From assembly GCA_023662725.1 (NCBI GenBank), contig JAMPIL010000006.1, forward strand, positions 1 to 64,000: a DNA stretch of 64,000 nucleotides, in the 5' to 3' direction. The notes beneath the pieces are model-generated. The model was not told the DNA's origin and did not search any database. It saw only the letters and a program-made list of their open reading frames with translations. This DNA is from Ruminococcus flavefaciens (GTDB taxonomy: Bacteria > Bacillota > Clostridia > Oscillospirales > Ruminococcaceae). Shown here one piece after another: positions 6,879-14,246 of this stretch. The first letter of the stretch is position 1. Every line of letters begins with the position of its first letter. The position numbers and the translations under genes are program-made.

Positions 6879-6929
6879 TTGGTGGAGCATAGGGGATTCG
6901 AACCCCTGACCCCCACACTGCCAGTGTGA
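6879..6929. repeat. Right attachment site inside tRNA-Ala
   Basis: These 51 bp are identical to 2050-2100. They cover the encoded CCA end, T-arm, variable loop and part of the anticodon arm of the intact tRNA-Ala, so integration restores a complete tRNA. Confidence 0.9.
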
Positions 6930-6955
6930 TGCGCTCCCAACTGCGCTAATGCCCC
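6880..6955 (-). tRNA. tRNA-Ala (anticodon GGC)
   Basis: The reverse complement folds as a tRNA: acceptor GGGGCAT/ATGCTCC, D-arm GCGC/GCGC, anticodon stem TCACA/TGTGG with loop CTGGCAG (anticodon GGC, alanine), T-stem AGGGG/CCCCT with loop TTCGAAT, discriminator A and encoded CCA. It lies 6 bp after tRNA-Ser in the same transcript and is the integration target of the element. Confidence 0.95.
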
Positions 6956-6961
6956 AAAATA

Positions 6962-7052
6962 TGGCGGAGATGGTGGGATTCGAACCCACGGAGCGTGTTA
7001 CCGCTCAAACGATTTCGAGTCGTTCTCGTTATGACCACTTCGATACATCTCC
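6962..7052 (-). tRNA. tRNA-Ser (anticodon CGA)
   Basis: The reverse complement has acceptor GGAGATG/CATCTCC, anticodon stem AACGA/TCGTT with loop CTCGAAA (anticodon CGA, serine TCG codons), the long variable arm GAGCGG..CGCTC typical of class II tRNAs, T-loop TTCGAAT, discriminator G and encoded CCA. Confidence 0.95.
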
Positions 7053-7067
7053 AAAATTTACTTTATT

Positions 7068-7096
7068 ATTATATCATACTTTTTTATAAAAATCAA
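7068..7096 (-). promoter_or_regulatory. Promoter of the tRNA-Ser/tRNA-Ala unit
   Basis: On the minus strand TTGATT (7096-7091), 17 bp, then TATAAT (7073-7068) lies directly upstream of tRNA-Ser. Confidence 0.7.
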
Positions 7097-7162
7097 TAGT
7101 ATTTTAAAAAATAAATTTTATAACCAAATGACGTGCAATATGTATATTTATTTAAATTCATT

Positions 7163-7615
7163 TTAAAGCTTATACTGCATAAAATTATTATTTTTAGTAA
7201 ATCCGAAAGCGCTGTATAAATACACTCCCATATTGGAAGCAGTTATCTGAATAGTACTGCATCCCCGATTTCTTGCTTCATTTACAATTCTTGAAAGTAA
7301 TTCTTTAGCAATGCCGTTTCTTCTATATGATTTAAGTGTATACATACTTGATAAAATACCTATTTTGCCGCTTGGACATCCGAAATAAGGCGGCTTTTCC
7401 ACAATTGATATTCCGCTTGTTCCAACAATTTCTTCATTATTTAAAGCAATCCATGAAATAAACGTGTCATCCGCCATATGACGTGTGTAGTAATCTCTCA
7501 ATGCAGGTTCAAGATCGGATTCTTCTTTGCTGCCTTCTTCACGCAGTTGATCAATCCGCATTTTTATAAATATGTTAAGCTCGCTGATAGTTAATTTTCG
7601 ATAAGAAATTTCCAT
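7163..7615 (-). CDS. GNAT-family N-acetyltransferase
   Basis: The 150-residue protein shows the GNAT fold in order: an N-terminal strand-helix (SELNIFIKMRIDQLREEG), a central strand with WIALNNEEIVGTSGISIVE, the acetyl-CoA-binding motif A SYRRNGIAKELLSRIVNEA (about residues 97-115; the R-x-x-G-I-A loop holds the pyrophosphate) and a C-terminal YSAFGFTKNNNFMQY segment. It transfers an acetyl group from acetyl-CoA to an unidentified amine. ATG at 7615 follows AAGGAGT at about 7 nt. It appears monocistronic, upstream of and divergent from hpt, so nothing in the context narrows the substrate. Confidence 0.85.
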   Translation of the reverse strand: MEISYRKLTISELNIFIKMRIDQLREEGSKEESDLEPALRDYYTRHMADDTFISWIALNNEEIVGTSGISIVEKPPYFGCPSGKIGILSSMYTLKSYRRNGIAKELLSRIVNEARNRGCSTIQITASNMGVYLYSAFGFTKNNNFMQYKL

Positions 7616-7717
7616 AAAATTACTCCTTAAATTACAATTATACCTTTACATTATAACAAATTTCTTAGAAATTTTCAAGTTTAGTAAACGAATTAAAGAA
7701 AATTTACCGCAAAAAGA

Positions 7718-7746
7718 TTGATTTGAAAATAAAAATGCTGTATAAT
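7718..7746 (+). promoter_or_regulatory. Promoter of hpt
   Basis: TTGATT (7718-7723), 17 bp, TATAAT (7741-7746), 36 bp before the hpt start. Confidence 0.65.
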
Positions 7747-7781
7747 AAAATCAGAATTAATTTAAGAGGGAAGATAGTCCG

Positions 7782-8342
7782 ATGATCCAATTCAAAAATA
7801 TTGATGAATATGCAAATAAAATAAAAAGAATTATTATCACAAAGGAAGAAATTGAAACTGCAATAAAAAAAGCCGCCATAGCAATTGATTCAATTTACGA
7901 CGGAAATCCGATTCTCCTTGTCAGCATTCTTAAAGGAGCTTTTATCTTTATGGCAGATTTATGCCGTGAGGTGACTGTACCGTGTGAAATTGCATTTATG
8001 TGCGCTAAAAGTTATTATAACGAAACCGTCTCTTCCGGAAAAGTCGAAATAACAATGGATATCGACAAAGATATCAGTCGTTATCATGTTGTCATTGTTG
8101 AAGATATCATTGATACAGGAAGAACCCTGAACGACGTGGTAAACCTTCTGAAACAGCGTAACCCTCTCTCATTGAACGTAATAACGCTACTTGATAAGCC
8201 TTCAAGAAGAATCACTGATTTTCAGCCGGATTTATCCTTATTTACAATTCCAGACTGTTTTGTGGTCGGCTATGGACTCGATTGCGGTGAATATTACCGA
8301 AATCTTCCGTATATAGCCATTTATGGTGATGATGATGAATAA
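7782..8342 (+). CDS. hpt: Hypoxanthine phosphoribosyltransferase
   Basis: The 186-residue cytoplasmic enzyme salvages hypoxanthine (and usually guanine) with PRPP to give IMP or GMP. Diagnostic segments are LLVSILKGAFIFMADLCREV (about 47-66, loop I), KSYYN in the flexible loop region, the PRPP-binding VVIVEDIIDTGRTL (about 105-118) and the C-terminal FVVGYGLDCGEYYRNLPYI that contacts the purine. Length is normal for the family. The ATG follows GAGGGAAG. Its last codons overlap the next gene. In many Firmicutes hpt sits with tilS and ftsH; neither is present here. Confidence 0.93.
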   Translation: MIQFKNIDEYANKIKRIIITKEEIETAIKKAAIAIDSIYDGNPILLVSILKGAFIFMADLCREVTVPCEIAFMCAKSYYNETVSSGKVEITMDIDKDISRYHVVIVEDIIDTGRTLNDVVNLLKQRNPLSLNVITLLDKPSRRITDFQPDLSLFTIPDCFVVGYGLDCGEYYRNLPYIAIYGDDDE

Positions 8343-9693
8343 AGAATTGATACACTATATGCTCTGTGGACATGGACGCTGTTTTTCACTTATGGAAGAC
8401 AACAAAGAGGAGTTTAAAGAAATTCTGAAATATGGCTGTCTTAACAATTTGGCATTCGATTTGCAGTGTGAGGGTTCAAGAGGACTGTTTTTGTACAATC
8501 TTGCTATTTTATATGAGGACTATGAATATTTTCTTGAACCTGCAATAGAAAAATTTCTTTCTCCGTATAGAAACGAAGATGATGAAATTTTCAACCAGTT
8601 GTGTGACTTCATCGAACTTTTTGCAAGCGATTATGAAGATAAAAATGCCGAACCTATCCTCGAAATAAAATACAGCGAGCTGTATGATCTTATAATGACT
8701 TTGAAATGGAGTGCGAAGGCAAATAGGATTCTGAAAAACTATGAATATATTGCTATTGTAATAATACAGGACGGCGATTTTGAACGTGCTGTTAAAATAA
8801 TTCAGGATATGGGAGCATTTTTCATCCGCCGCAGACGTGCTGATAATAATTCGCTAAGATGGAATTTTGAATGGTTCTGGCACTGTCTTAAAGAAAAATA
8901 CGGTGAAGATTTTGTTTTGGAAAGCCTTAAAATCAGAAGCAAAAATTCAAAAATGATCCGTAAATTCGTAGAAATCCTGTCACATAACGAAAAGATAAGC
9001 GGATATATTTCTAAGTCTCTCTCGGCAGACGAATTTATTGATCTTGCGAGAAATGGAAGTATCGTCCGGAGAAACGTGAGATCCATGAGCCGTTCGGACG
9101 ATAAAGATAAAATCAGGCTTGCAAAAACTGCCGTTTCTGAAAGTAATCTGACGATCAAAGCAAATCTGCTGAGCGCGTTCACAATATCAAGAAATAAATT
9201 CCCCCTTGAACCTGAATTGCTTATCGATTATGCACGGTCACAAAACGCAAAATTACGGGAAACTGCTCTCGATGCACTGACATTTTTAAATGCTGACTGT
9301 ATTCATGAATTTTCACTTGAATTATTGAATTTGCAATACTCTCCTGACGCTTTTGAACTGCTCATCAATAATTACCAAAACAGTGATAAAAAGCTTTTGA
9401 CTGAACTTCTTGGTAAAATTGAAATAGACAGAAACAGTGAAACTCATTGGCATAGGAGAGTTCTAAGTATAGTCCGCAGAGGAACTATCGAAAAAATGCC
9501 GGACGAAGCAATAATGTTCGTGTATGAAAGCTCTATGTGTTCCTGCTGCCGTGAATCAGCGGTCAGCGAGCTTATAAGGCGGAATCTTCTCACAAAAGAA
9601 CTGTGCGAAGAATGTCTCTGGGACTGCAACAGCGATATCCGTGAAATTGCACGGAATCACGCTGAACAGGAATACCCGGACATACTGGAATAA
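8323..9693 (+). CDS. HEAT-repeat-like hypothetical protein
   Basis: A protein of about 452-456 residues overlapping the end of hpt; the start could be any of four in-frame ATGs between 8323 and 8335, and a weak GGTGATG favours the later ones. It is alpha-helical throughout. The second half (about 220-456) reads as repeated helix pairs with HEAT-like spacing, for example RLAKTAVSESNLTIKANLLS and ALDALTFLNADCIHEFSLEL. A CSCCRES segment near residue 403 and a second Cys pair at about 424-428 could bind metal. No catalytic motif is visible. HEAT repeats usually form protein-binding scaffolds; a link to purine salvage is not supported beyond the overlap. Confidence 0.75.
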   Translation: MVMMMNKELIHYMLCGHGRCFSLMEDNKEEFKEILKYGCLNNLAFDLQCEGSRGLFLYNLAILYEDYEYFLEPAIEKFLSPYRNEDDEIFNQLCDFIELFASDYEDKNAEPILEIKYSELYDLIMTLKWSAKANRILKNYEYIAIVIIQDGDFERAVKIIQDMGAFFIRRRRADNNSLRWNFEWFWHCLKEKYGEDFVLESLKIRSKNSKMIRKFVEILSHNEKISGYISKSLSADEFIDLARNGSIVRRNVRSMSRSDDKDKIRLAKTAVSESNLTIKANLLSAFTISRNKFPLEPELLIDYARSQNAKLRETALDALTFLNADCIHEFSLELLNLQYSPDAFELLINNYQNSDKKLLTELLGKIEIDRNSETHWHRRVLSIVRRGTIEKMPDEAIMFVYESSMCSCCRESAVSELIRRNLLTKELCEECLWDCNSDIREIARNHAEQEYPDILE

Positions 9694-9740
9694 AAAAAAT
9701 AGCATAAATTTACATTTTATGCGGAATTTGGAGTAGAAAA

Positions 9741-10400
9741 ATGATTGACATTACAACATGGATAGAAAGATTTTCAAGGGCTTTAGAGGATACGTTTCCT
9801 GACCGAGTATGTTTCATAGGATTGCAAGGAAGTTATGGTCGAGATGAAGCAACGGATACCAGTGACATAGATATTGTCGTTATTCTTGATAAACTTTCTG
9901 TTCAAGATATTCAGCGCTATAGTTCTTTGCTCGATACGCTGCCAAACAGAGAATTGACTTGCGGTTTTTTATCAGACAGGAACGATTTAATGAATTGGGA
10001 GGTATCGGACCTTTTTCAATTTTATCATGACACAAAGCCTATTAAAGGAAATCTTGATGATCTCTTACCGGAAATTGATGAAAATGCAGTAAAAAGAGCT
10101 ATAAAAAGCGGTGTATGCAATATTTATCACGCTTGTGTACATAACATGATATATGAAAAAGATGAAAATATTCTAAAAGGATTGTATAAATCAGCATCAT
10201 TTGTTGTGCAGGCAATCTGGTATAGACAATCCGGAGAATATATCAAACGCCAACAGGACTTGCTTTACAGAGTGAATGATGAAGAAAAGAAGATAGTTTC
10301 TTCCTTTCTGGACATTAAAAAAGGGGAAAAGGTTGATTTTGAATTGTTATCAAATATACTTTTTCAATGGTCAAAATATTGGTTAAACAGATTAATCTAA
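9741..10400 (+). CDS. Nucleotidyltransferase-domain protein
   Basis: The 219-residue protein has a Pol-beta-type nucleotidyltransferase core near its start: GLQGSYGRDEATDTSDIDIV (about 27-46). This is the GS-x10-DxD pattern whose two aspartates hold the metal and nucleotide triphosphate. The remaining 150 residues are helical, like the HEPN-like or substrate domain in aminoglycoside-type nucleotidyltransferases. Members adenylylate antibiotics, tRNA or proteins; nothing here fixes the substrate. GGAGTAG lies near the ATG. It is followed by a bidirectional terminator and faces the rtcB operon. Confidence 0.8.
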   Translation: MIDITTWIERFSRALEDTFPDRVCFIGLQGSYGRDEATDTSDIDIVVILDKLSVQDIQRYSSLLDTLPNRELTCGFLSDRNDLMNWEVSDLFQFYHDTKPIKGNLDDLLPEIDENAVKRAIKSGVCNIYHACVHNMIYEKDENILKGLYKSASFVVQAIWYRQSGEYIKRQQDLLYRVNDEEKKIVSSFLDIKKGEKVDFELLSNILFQWSKYWLNRLI

Positions 10401-10451
10401 TATGAGTAAATTTTGATTTACACTATATATTTTACAATTCAAACAACAAAT

Positions 10452-10492
10452 AAAAATCCGTACAGAAAATACAATTCTCTGTACGGATTTTT
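10452..10492. terminator. Bidirectional terminator
   Basis: AAATCCGTACAGA and TCTGTACGGATTT form a near-perfect stem of about 14 bp flanked by A and T runs on both sides. It separates the convergent nucleotidyltransferase gene and the rtcB operon. Confidence 0.85.
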
Positions 10493-10505
10493 AAATTTAA
10501 TGCAA

Positions 10506-10670
10506 TTAATCGTAATTCCCCGGATATTTAGGCTTGCGCCGATACTTTTTTCCATTGGTATCAGCGATTCTGGTTGCCGGATTAATACCGTTCCAAGTTC
10601 CTCTTTTTTCAGAATTGATTTTACGCTGTTCCTTTTTGCTCAACTTTTCATACGAAACAAATTTTTTCAT
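10506..10670 (-). CDS. 54-aa basic protein coupled to rtcB
   Basis: A 54-codon frame whose ATG overlaps the rtcB stop (TAATG). It begins MKKFVSYEKLSKKEQRKINS, has a central RGTWNGINPATR segment (about 23-34) and ends KYPGNYD. About a third of the residues are Lys or Arg. From memory, short proteins with this MKK-x-YEKLSKK...RGTW...NP-x-TR pattern occur in other Firmicutes; I cannot confirm how widely. The composition suggests RNA or ribosome contact. Coupled translation with the RNA ligase suggests a shared process, but no function is established. Confidence 0.75.
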   Translation of the reverse strand: MKKFVSYEKLSKKEQRKINSEKRGTWNGINPATRIADTNGKKYRRKPKYPGNYD

Positions 10671-11875
10671 TATTCAACACCTGCCTTGAAGTTGTAAATC
10701 GGCTTGATAATATCGTTTATCTCAACGGTATCGCCGATATTATCGACAATATCTTCGATTGATTTGTAAGCCATAGGACATTCGTCAAGCGTTTGATGAT
10801 TGACTGAAGTGGTGTAAATTCCTTTCATCTGCTTCTTGAATTCAGAAACTGTAAACGATTCCTTTGCTTGCGAACGTGACATCAATCTTCCTGCGCCGTG
10901 AGGAGCTGAACAGTTCCAGTCGGAATTGCCCTTGCCTGTGCAGATAAGGCTTCCGTCACGCATATTCACCGGAATCAGCAGTTTTTCGCCTGATTCAGCA
11001 GAAACTGCTCCCTTACGCAGAATCATTTTATCGGTATCTATATAGTTATGGATAGTCGAAAAACGTTCTGTAACGTGAAATCCCATACCTTTGATAATTT
11101 CGTCCATCATTGCCTGCCTGTTCAAGGAAGCGAATTGCTGGACTATTTTCATATCGTGGATATACTGTTCGAAAAGCTCGCCCTCACAATAGGCAAGATG
11201 TTTCGGAATATTGGTATGTTTTGTTGAAGTAAGCTTTTTTATTTCGTTTTGAATCTGCTTTTCTTTGCCCTTGGCTTTAAGCTTTTCAATCAGCTCGTGC
11301 ACTTCCTTTTCAGAAGAATTATTGAGACGGCGGTATGCCTCGTTCTGATAATATTTTGCCGTTTCCACTCCAAGATGACGTGAACCGGAGTGAATTACGA
11401 TATAGATACTTCCGTCGCTGCCTTTGTCAGCCTCGATAAAATGATTTCCTCCGCCGAGAGTACCAATACTCATTTCGGCTCTGAGCTGATCGATGTGCTT
11501 ATAGCAGTAAAGCTTGGCGAGGTCAATTTTTTCGATATATCGGTGAGCTTTCCGGCGAACCTCAAATCCCGACGGAATTTTCTCGTAAATAAGTTTATCC
11601 AGTTTCTGAACCTCGATATGCTTTTCTTTCAGCCTGATCGTTTCCATTCCGCAGCCGATATCTACCCCGACCAGATTTGGAATGATCTTATCGGAAACAG
11701 TCATTGTTGTACCGATAGTACATCCAGCTCCGGCATGAACGTCCGGCATAATGCGAATGGATGAATTTTCACTGATAGGCTGATTGCAAAGTTCGATGAT
11801 CTGAGCAATTGCTCCCTCATCAATAATTTCTGTAAAAACCTTTGCATAATTATATTTTCCATTTAAAATAATCAT
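10670..11875 (-). CDS. rtcB: RNA-splicing ligase RtcB
   Basis: The 401-residue enzyme joins RNA 2',3'-cyclic-phosphate or 3'-phosphate ends to 5'-hydroxyl ends using GTP and Mn2+. Family blocks are all visible: IMPDVHAGAGCTIGTTMTV (about 42-60), NLVGVDIGCGMETIRL (about 68-83, metal-binding Asp and Cys), GTLGGGNHFIE, VIHSGSRHLG, SLNRQAM and the guanylylated-histidine region NCSAPHGAGRLMSRSQAKE. Length is typical for the short bacterial form. AAAGGAT precedes the ATG. It lies 27 bp after the MATE gene and overlaps the 54-aa gene by 1 bp, so the three form one operon. In bacteria RtcB often repairs RNA cut by ribotoxins. Confidence 0.95.
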   Translation of the reverse strand: MIILNGKYNYAKVFTEIIDEGAIAQIIELCNQPISENSSIRIMPDVHAGAGCTIGTTMTVSDKIIPNLVGVDIGCGMETIRLKEKHIEVQKLDKLIYEKIPSGFEVRRKAHRYIEKIDLAKLYCYKHIDQLRAEMSIGTLGGGNHFIEADKGSDGSIYIVIHSGSRHLGVETAKYYQNEAYRRLNNSSEKEVHELIEKLKAKGKEKQIQNEIKKLTSTKHTNIPKHLAYCEGELFEQYIHDMKIVQQFASLNRQAMMDEIIKGMGFHVTERFSTIHNYIDTDKMILRKGAVSAESGEKLLIPVNMRDGSLICTGKGNSDWNCSAPHGAGRLMSRSQAKESFTVSEFKKQMKGIYTTSVNHQTLDECPMAYKSIEDIVDNIGDTVEINDIIKPIYNFKAGVE

Positions 11876-11902
11876 AAAAATCCTTTCAATATATAATGTT
11901 TC

Positions 11903-13294
11903 TCAATCAATAATATTATTTATCCATATATTGCTGCGAACCATAAAAAATCCGATTATCACCTTAACTATTTCAGAAAAAGTTACAACTGCAAACAGCA
12001 GATTAATCTCCATTGATGTAAAATGCGCAAGGATATAAGTGAGAGGAATCATAAGAAGCCAAGTGAATCCGAAATCAAACAGAAAAGTTATTCCTGTTTT
12101 TCCTCCGCTTCTGAGGGTGAAATAGCAGGCGTTCGTATAAGCCATAAGAGGCATGGCTGCTGCCTGAATAATTATCATATTTGAAGCAAGCGATTGAACA
12201 GCAGTTTCGGTGTTGTATATTCTTGGAAAAACTGCTGTCAGCGGAAGCATACAAAGTGCAGTTACAACTGTTGCGGCAACGCTGAAAAACAACAATTTAT
12301 TGTCGGTATCACGAGCGTCCTTCAATTTATTTGCGCCAAGCTTTGCTCCTACGATAATACCTATGCAAGCTCCGAGCTGAATATATACAGCGCCGAAAAG
12401 ATTTGTCATCGTACTGGAGATATTTCTTGCGGCAACAACATCAAGTCCTCTGATCGAATAGCACTGAGCTATAACCGACATTCCGGCAGCCCATAAGAAT
12501 TCATTTACAAGAAGAGGCGTTCCCTTTTTGATCATATTCTTTATAAGTTCTGACGGAATATGCAAACTTCTATAAACTCCGGTTATAAATTTATTTTTGT
12601 TCGGGTGCGTATGAGTCCACACAGCTACAACAAGAGCTTCAATGCATTTTGATATAACCGTTGCAACAGCCGCTCCGGCGACTCCCATTTCAGGCAGACC
12701 GAATTTACCGAAAATAAGACCGTAGTCGAGCATAAGATTTATTCCGACTGCCGATAATGCGCCTATCATAGGTATCTTTGTTTCTCCGCATTCACGAATA
12801 ACGCTTGAATAGGCCTGACCTATTCCGAATGGGATAAGACTGAACAGCATTATCCTCATATACTGTTTTCCGTATTTCAAGGTTTCTGCAATTTTCTCAG
12901 GGGTATCATCTTTGCTGAGAAAAAGTGAGATAAGCTGAGCATCAAACAACGAAAAAAGCATAGCGACGATAGCTATTATAACTGCACAGACCATTAATCT
13001 GAATCGGAATGTATATTTTTGTCCTTCAGAATCGCCCTTTCCGAAAAACTGCGCTCCGAATATGCTTGGACCGGCAACTGCTCCAAAAATAGTTATATTG
13101 AACACAAACATGAACTGGTTTACGATAGAAACTCCGCTCATCTGTTCAGTGCCGATTTGTCCTACCATAATGTTGTCAATAAGGCTGACGAAATTTGTAA
13201 TAAGATTCTGCAATATCATCGGAATGACCATAAAAAGGACATTTTTATAAAATAATCGATCTCCTATAAATTTGTTTTTAAACTCATTGAACAT
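11903..13294 (-). CDS. MATE-family efflux transporter
   Basis: The 463-residue integral membrane protein has about 12 hydrophobic segments in two related halves. Family signatures include the first helix pair MILQNLITNFVSLIDNIMVG (about 22-41), GIGQAYSSVIRECGETKIPM (about 158-177) and the second-half NEFLWAAGMSVIAQCYSIRG (about 260-279). MATE pumps export cationic drugs and metabolites driven by H+ or Na+. The substrate is unknown. GAAAGGAGC lies 7 nt before the ATG. A leader peptide and terminator hairpin lie between the promoter and this gene, so expression is probably controlled by attenuation. rtcB follows in the same operon. Confidence 0.92.
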   Translation of the reverse strand: MFNEFKNKFIGDRLFYKNVLFMVIPMILQNLITNFVSLIDNIMVGQIGTEQMSGVSIVNQFMFVFNITIFGAVAGPSIFGAQFFGKGDSEGQKYTFRFRLMVCAVIIAIVAMLFSLFDAQLISLFLSKDDTPEKIAETLKYGKQYMRIMLFSLIPFGIGQAYSSVIRECGETKIPMIGALSAVGINLMLDYGLIFGKFGLPEMGVAGAAVATVISKCIEALVVAVWTHTHPNKNKFITGVYRSLHIPSELIKNMIKKGTPLLVNEFLWAAGMSVIAQCYSIRGLDVVAARNISSTMTNLFGAVYIQLGACIGIIVGAKLGANKLKDARDTDNKLLFFSVAATVVTALCMLPLTAVFPRIYNTETAVQSLASNMIIIQAAAMPLMAYTNACYFTLRSGGKTGITFLFDFGFTWLLMIPLTYILAHFTSMEINLLFAVVTFSEIVKVIIGFFMVRSNIWINNIID

Positions 13295-13323
13295 TTTGAG
13301 CTCCTTTCATTGTTAAGACAAAA

Positions 13324-13353
13324 CAAAAAAACGCCTCTGTAAAAACAGAAGCG
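13324..13353 (-). terminator. Attenuator terminator ahead of the MATE gene
   Basis: On the minus strand GCTTCTGT (13351-13344) pairs with ACAGAGGC across a short T loop, followed by a run of seven T. It stands between the leader peptide stop and the MATE ribosome site, so reaching the operon requires read-through. Confidence 0.8.
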
Positions 13354-13378
13354 CATAAAGTCATAATATACGGTTATT

Positions 13379-13468
13379 TCAGGTATATTGATATATTTCA
13401 GGCGAACTCTCTGCTCTGTCTGCTTTTATATTAAATTTTATTTTGAAATGTATTTTATTAAAACGCAT
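13379..13468 (-). CDS. 29-aa leader peptide for the MATE/rtcB operon
   Basis: A 29-codon frame starts with MRFNKIHFKIKF and ends SPEIYQYT, TGA at 13381-13379. AAAGGAAGGTGAG lies just before its ATG, so it should be well translated. A 7-bp inverted repeat (AATATAC 13365-13371, GTATATT 13383-13389) straddles its stop codon, and the terminator follows 25 nt later. This is the layout of drug-inducible attenuators, where a ribosome stalled on the leader prevents terminator formation. The peptide alternates basic and hydrophobic residues; the actual stall signal is unknown. Confidence 0.7.
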   Translation of the reverse strand: MRFNKIHFKIKFNIKADRAESSPEIYQYT

Positions 13469-13504
13469 GAGACTCACCTTCCTTTCATTAAAATTATGTG
13501 TTGT

Positions 13505-13533
13505 ATTATACAACAGTTTTTTTGATTTGTCAA
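13505..13533 (-). promoter_or_regulatory. Consensus promoter of the leader-MATE-rtcB operon
   Basis: On the minus strand TTGACA (13533-13528), 17 bp, TATAAT (13510-13505): a perfect consensus promoter 37 bp upstream of the leader-peptide ATG. Confidence 0.85.
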
Positions 13534-13703
13534 TAGCTAATTGGAATAATTTTAGCAATAGAAGAAATAAGTCTGTTAGCAAAGGTTAACACATGAAAAG
13601 ATTTATAATTGGTAAATATGCTTGATATTAAACAGTTAAACCGGGCTTAATTGTTGTAAGTGAACAGAATTTTTCTGCTGCAATTTTAAATTTCAAAGTA
13701 AGA

Positions 13704-13757
13704 TTGACAAAATCTAATTCCACCGGTATAATTAAATACAAGTTAGAGATAACTAAC
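13704..13757 (+). promoter_or_regulatory. Consensus promoter with overlapping operator
   Basis: TTGACA (13704-13709), 17 bp, TATAAT (13727-13732). GTTAG (13742-13746) and CTAAC (13753-13757) form an inverted repeat with a 6-bp spacer right at the expected start of transcription. The half-sites resemble those of metal-responsive DtxR-family repressors. Metal regulation is inference. Confidence 0.7.
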
Positions 13758-13778
13758 ACTTTGCTTAAAGGAGTAATT

Positions 13779-14063
13779 ATGAGCGTTGTAATTGTAGGCG
13801 GAAATGATTGTATGATAAGAAAATATAAAGAAATATGCGAGCAGTATAAATGCAGTTCTAAGATTTTCACACATATGAAAACAGGAATGAAAAAGCAGAT
13901 CGGAAATCCTGATCTTCTTGTTCTGTTTACCGGAACAATGTCGCATAAAATGGCAAGATGTGCAATAAGCGAAACAAAAGGGCTTAAAACAACGGTAGAG
14001 CGTTCACATTCCGGTTCTGTTTCAGCACTTAAAAATATTCTTGAAATTCATGCGGTCAAATAA
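13779..14063 (+). CDS. DUF2325-domain protein
   Basis: The true start is the ATG at 13779 after AAAGGAG; the longer frame has no ribosome site and covers the promoter. The 94-residue product begins MSVVIVGGNDCMIRKYKEIC, followed by KIFTHMKTGMKKQIGNPDLL and VLFTGTMSHKMARCAISETK, the DUF2325 pattern of a small Rossmann-like fold with conserved Asp, Cys and His. The biochemical role of the family is unknown; in several Firmicutes it sits near ferrous-iron transport genes. The metal-repressor-like operator at its promoter agrees with such a link. It is a single-gene unit. Confidence 0.8.
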   Translation: MSVVIVGGNDCMIRKYKEICEQYKCSSKIFTHMKTGMKKQIGNPDLLVLFTGTMSHKMARCAISETKGLKTTVERSHSGSVSALKNILEIHAVK

Positions 14064-14246
14064 CTCGAAACGAGAGTTGTTTCACAAAAGTGATGCAGCT
14101 CCGTTTTTGTATTTTGACAAGTATTTGCGGCAAGCTTTAATTGGGGGAGCAATAGTATGTGAAAATTTACTGAAAACTCTTGAAAAAACCTCTGCAAGTT
14201 GATATAATAATCTATATGATATCTTATCAGAAACGAGGTAAAATAA

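Larger units (their letters stand above)
2050..6929. mobile_element. 4.8-kb integrative element in tRNA-Ala, satellite-like
   Basis: The element lies between two copies of a 51-bp sequence (2050-2100 and 6879-6929); the right copy is the 3' part of an intact tRNA-Ala gene. It encodes a tyrosine integrase next to the left end, a leftward repressor, a rightward set of small HTH proteins, a DUF6291 protein, a KGG-motif TerS-like protein and a 57-aa protein. There is no capsid, tail, lysis, relaxase or type IV secretion gene. The order int, repressor, cro-like, xis-like, DUF6291 and TerS-like resembles phage-inducible chromosomal islands or a very reduced prophage. No recognisable replication initiator is present. 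Confidence 0.85.

Noticed and set aside
6807-6989. 60-aa minus-strand frame over the tRNA genes
   Set aside because: It is simply translation of tRNA-Ala sequence.
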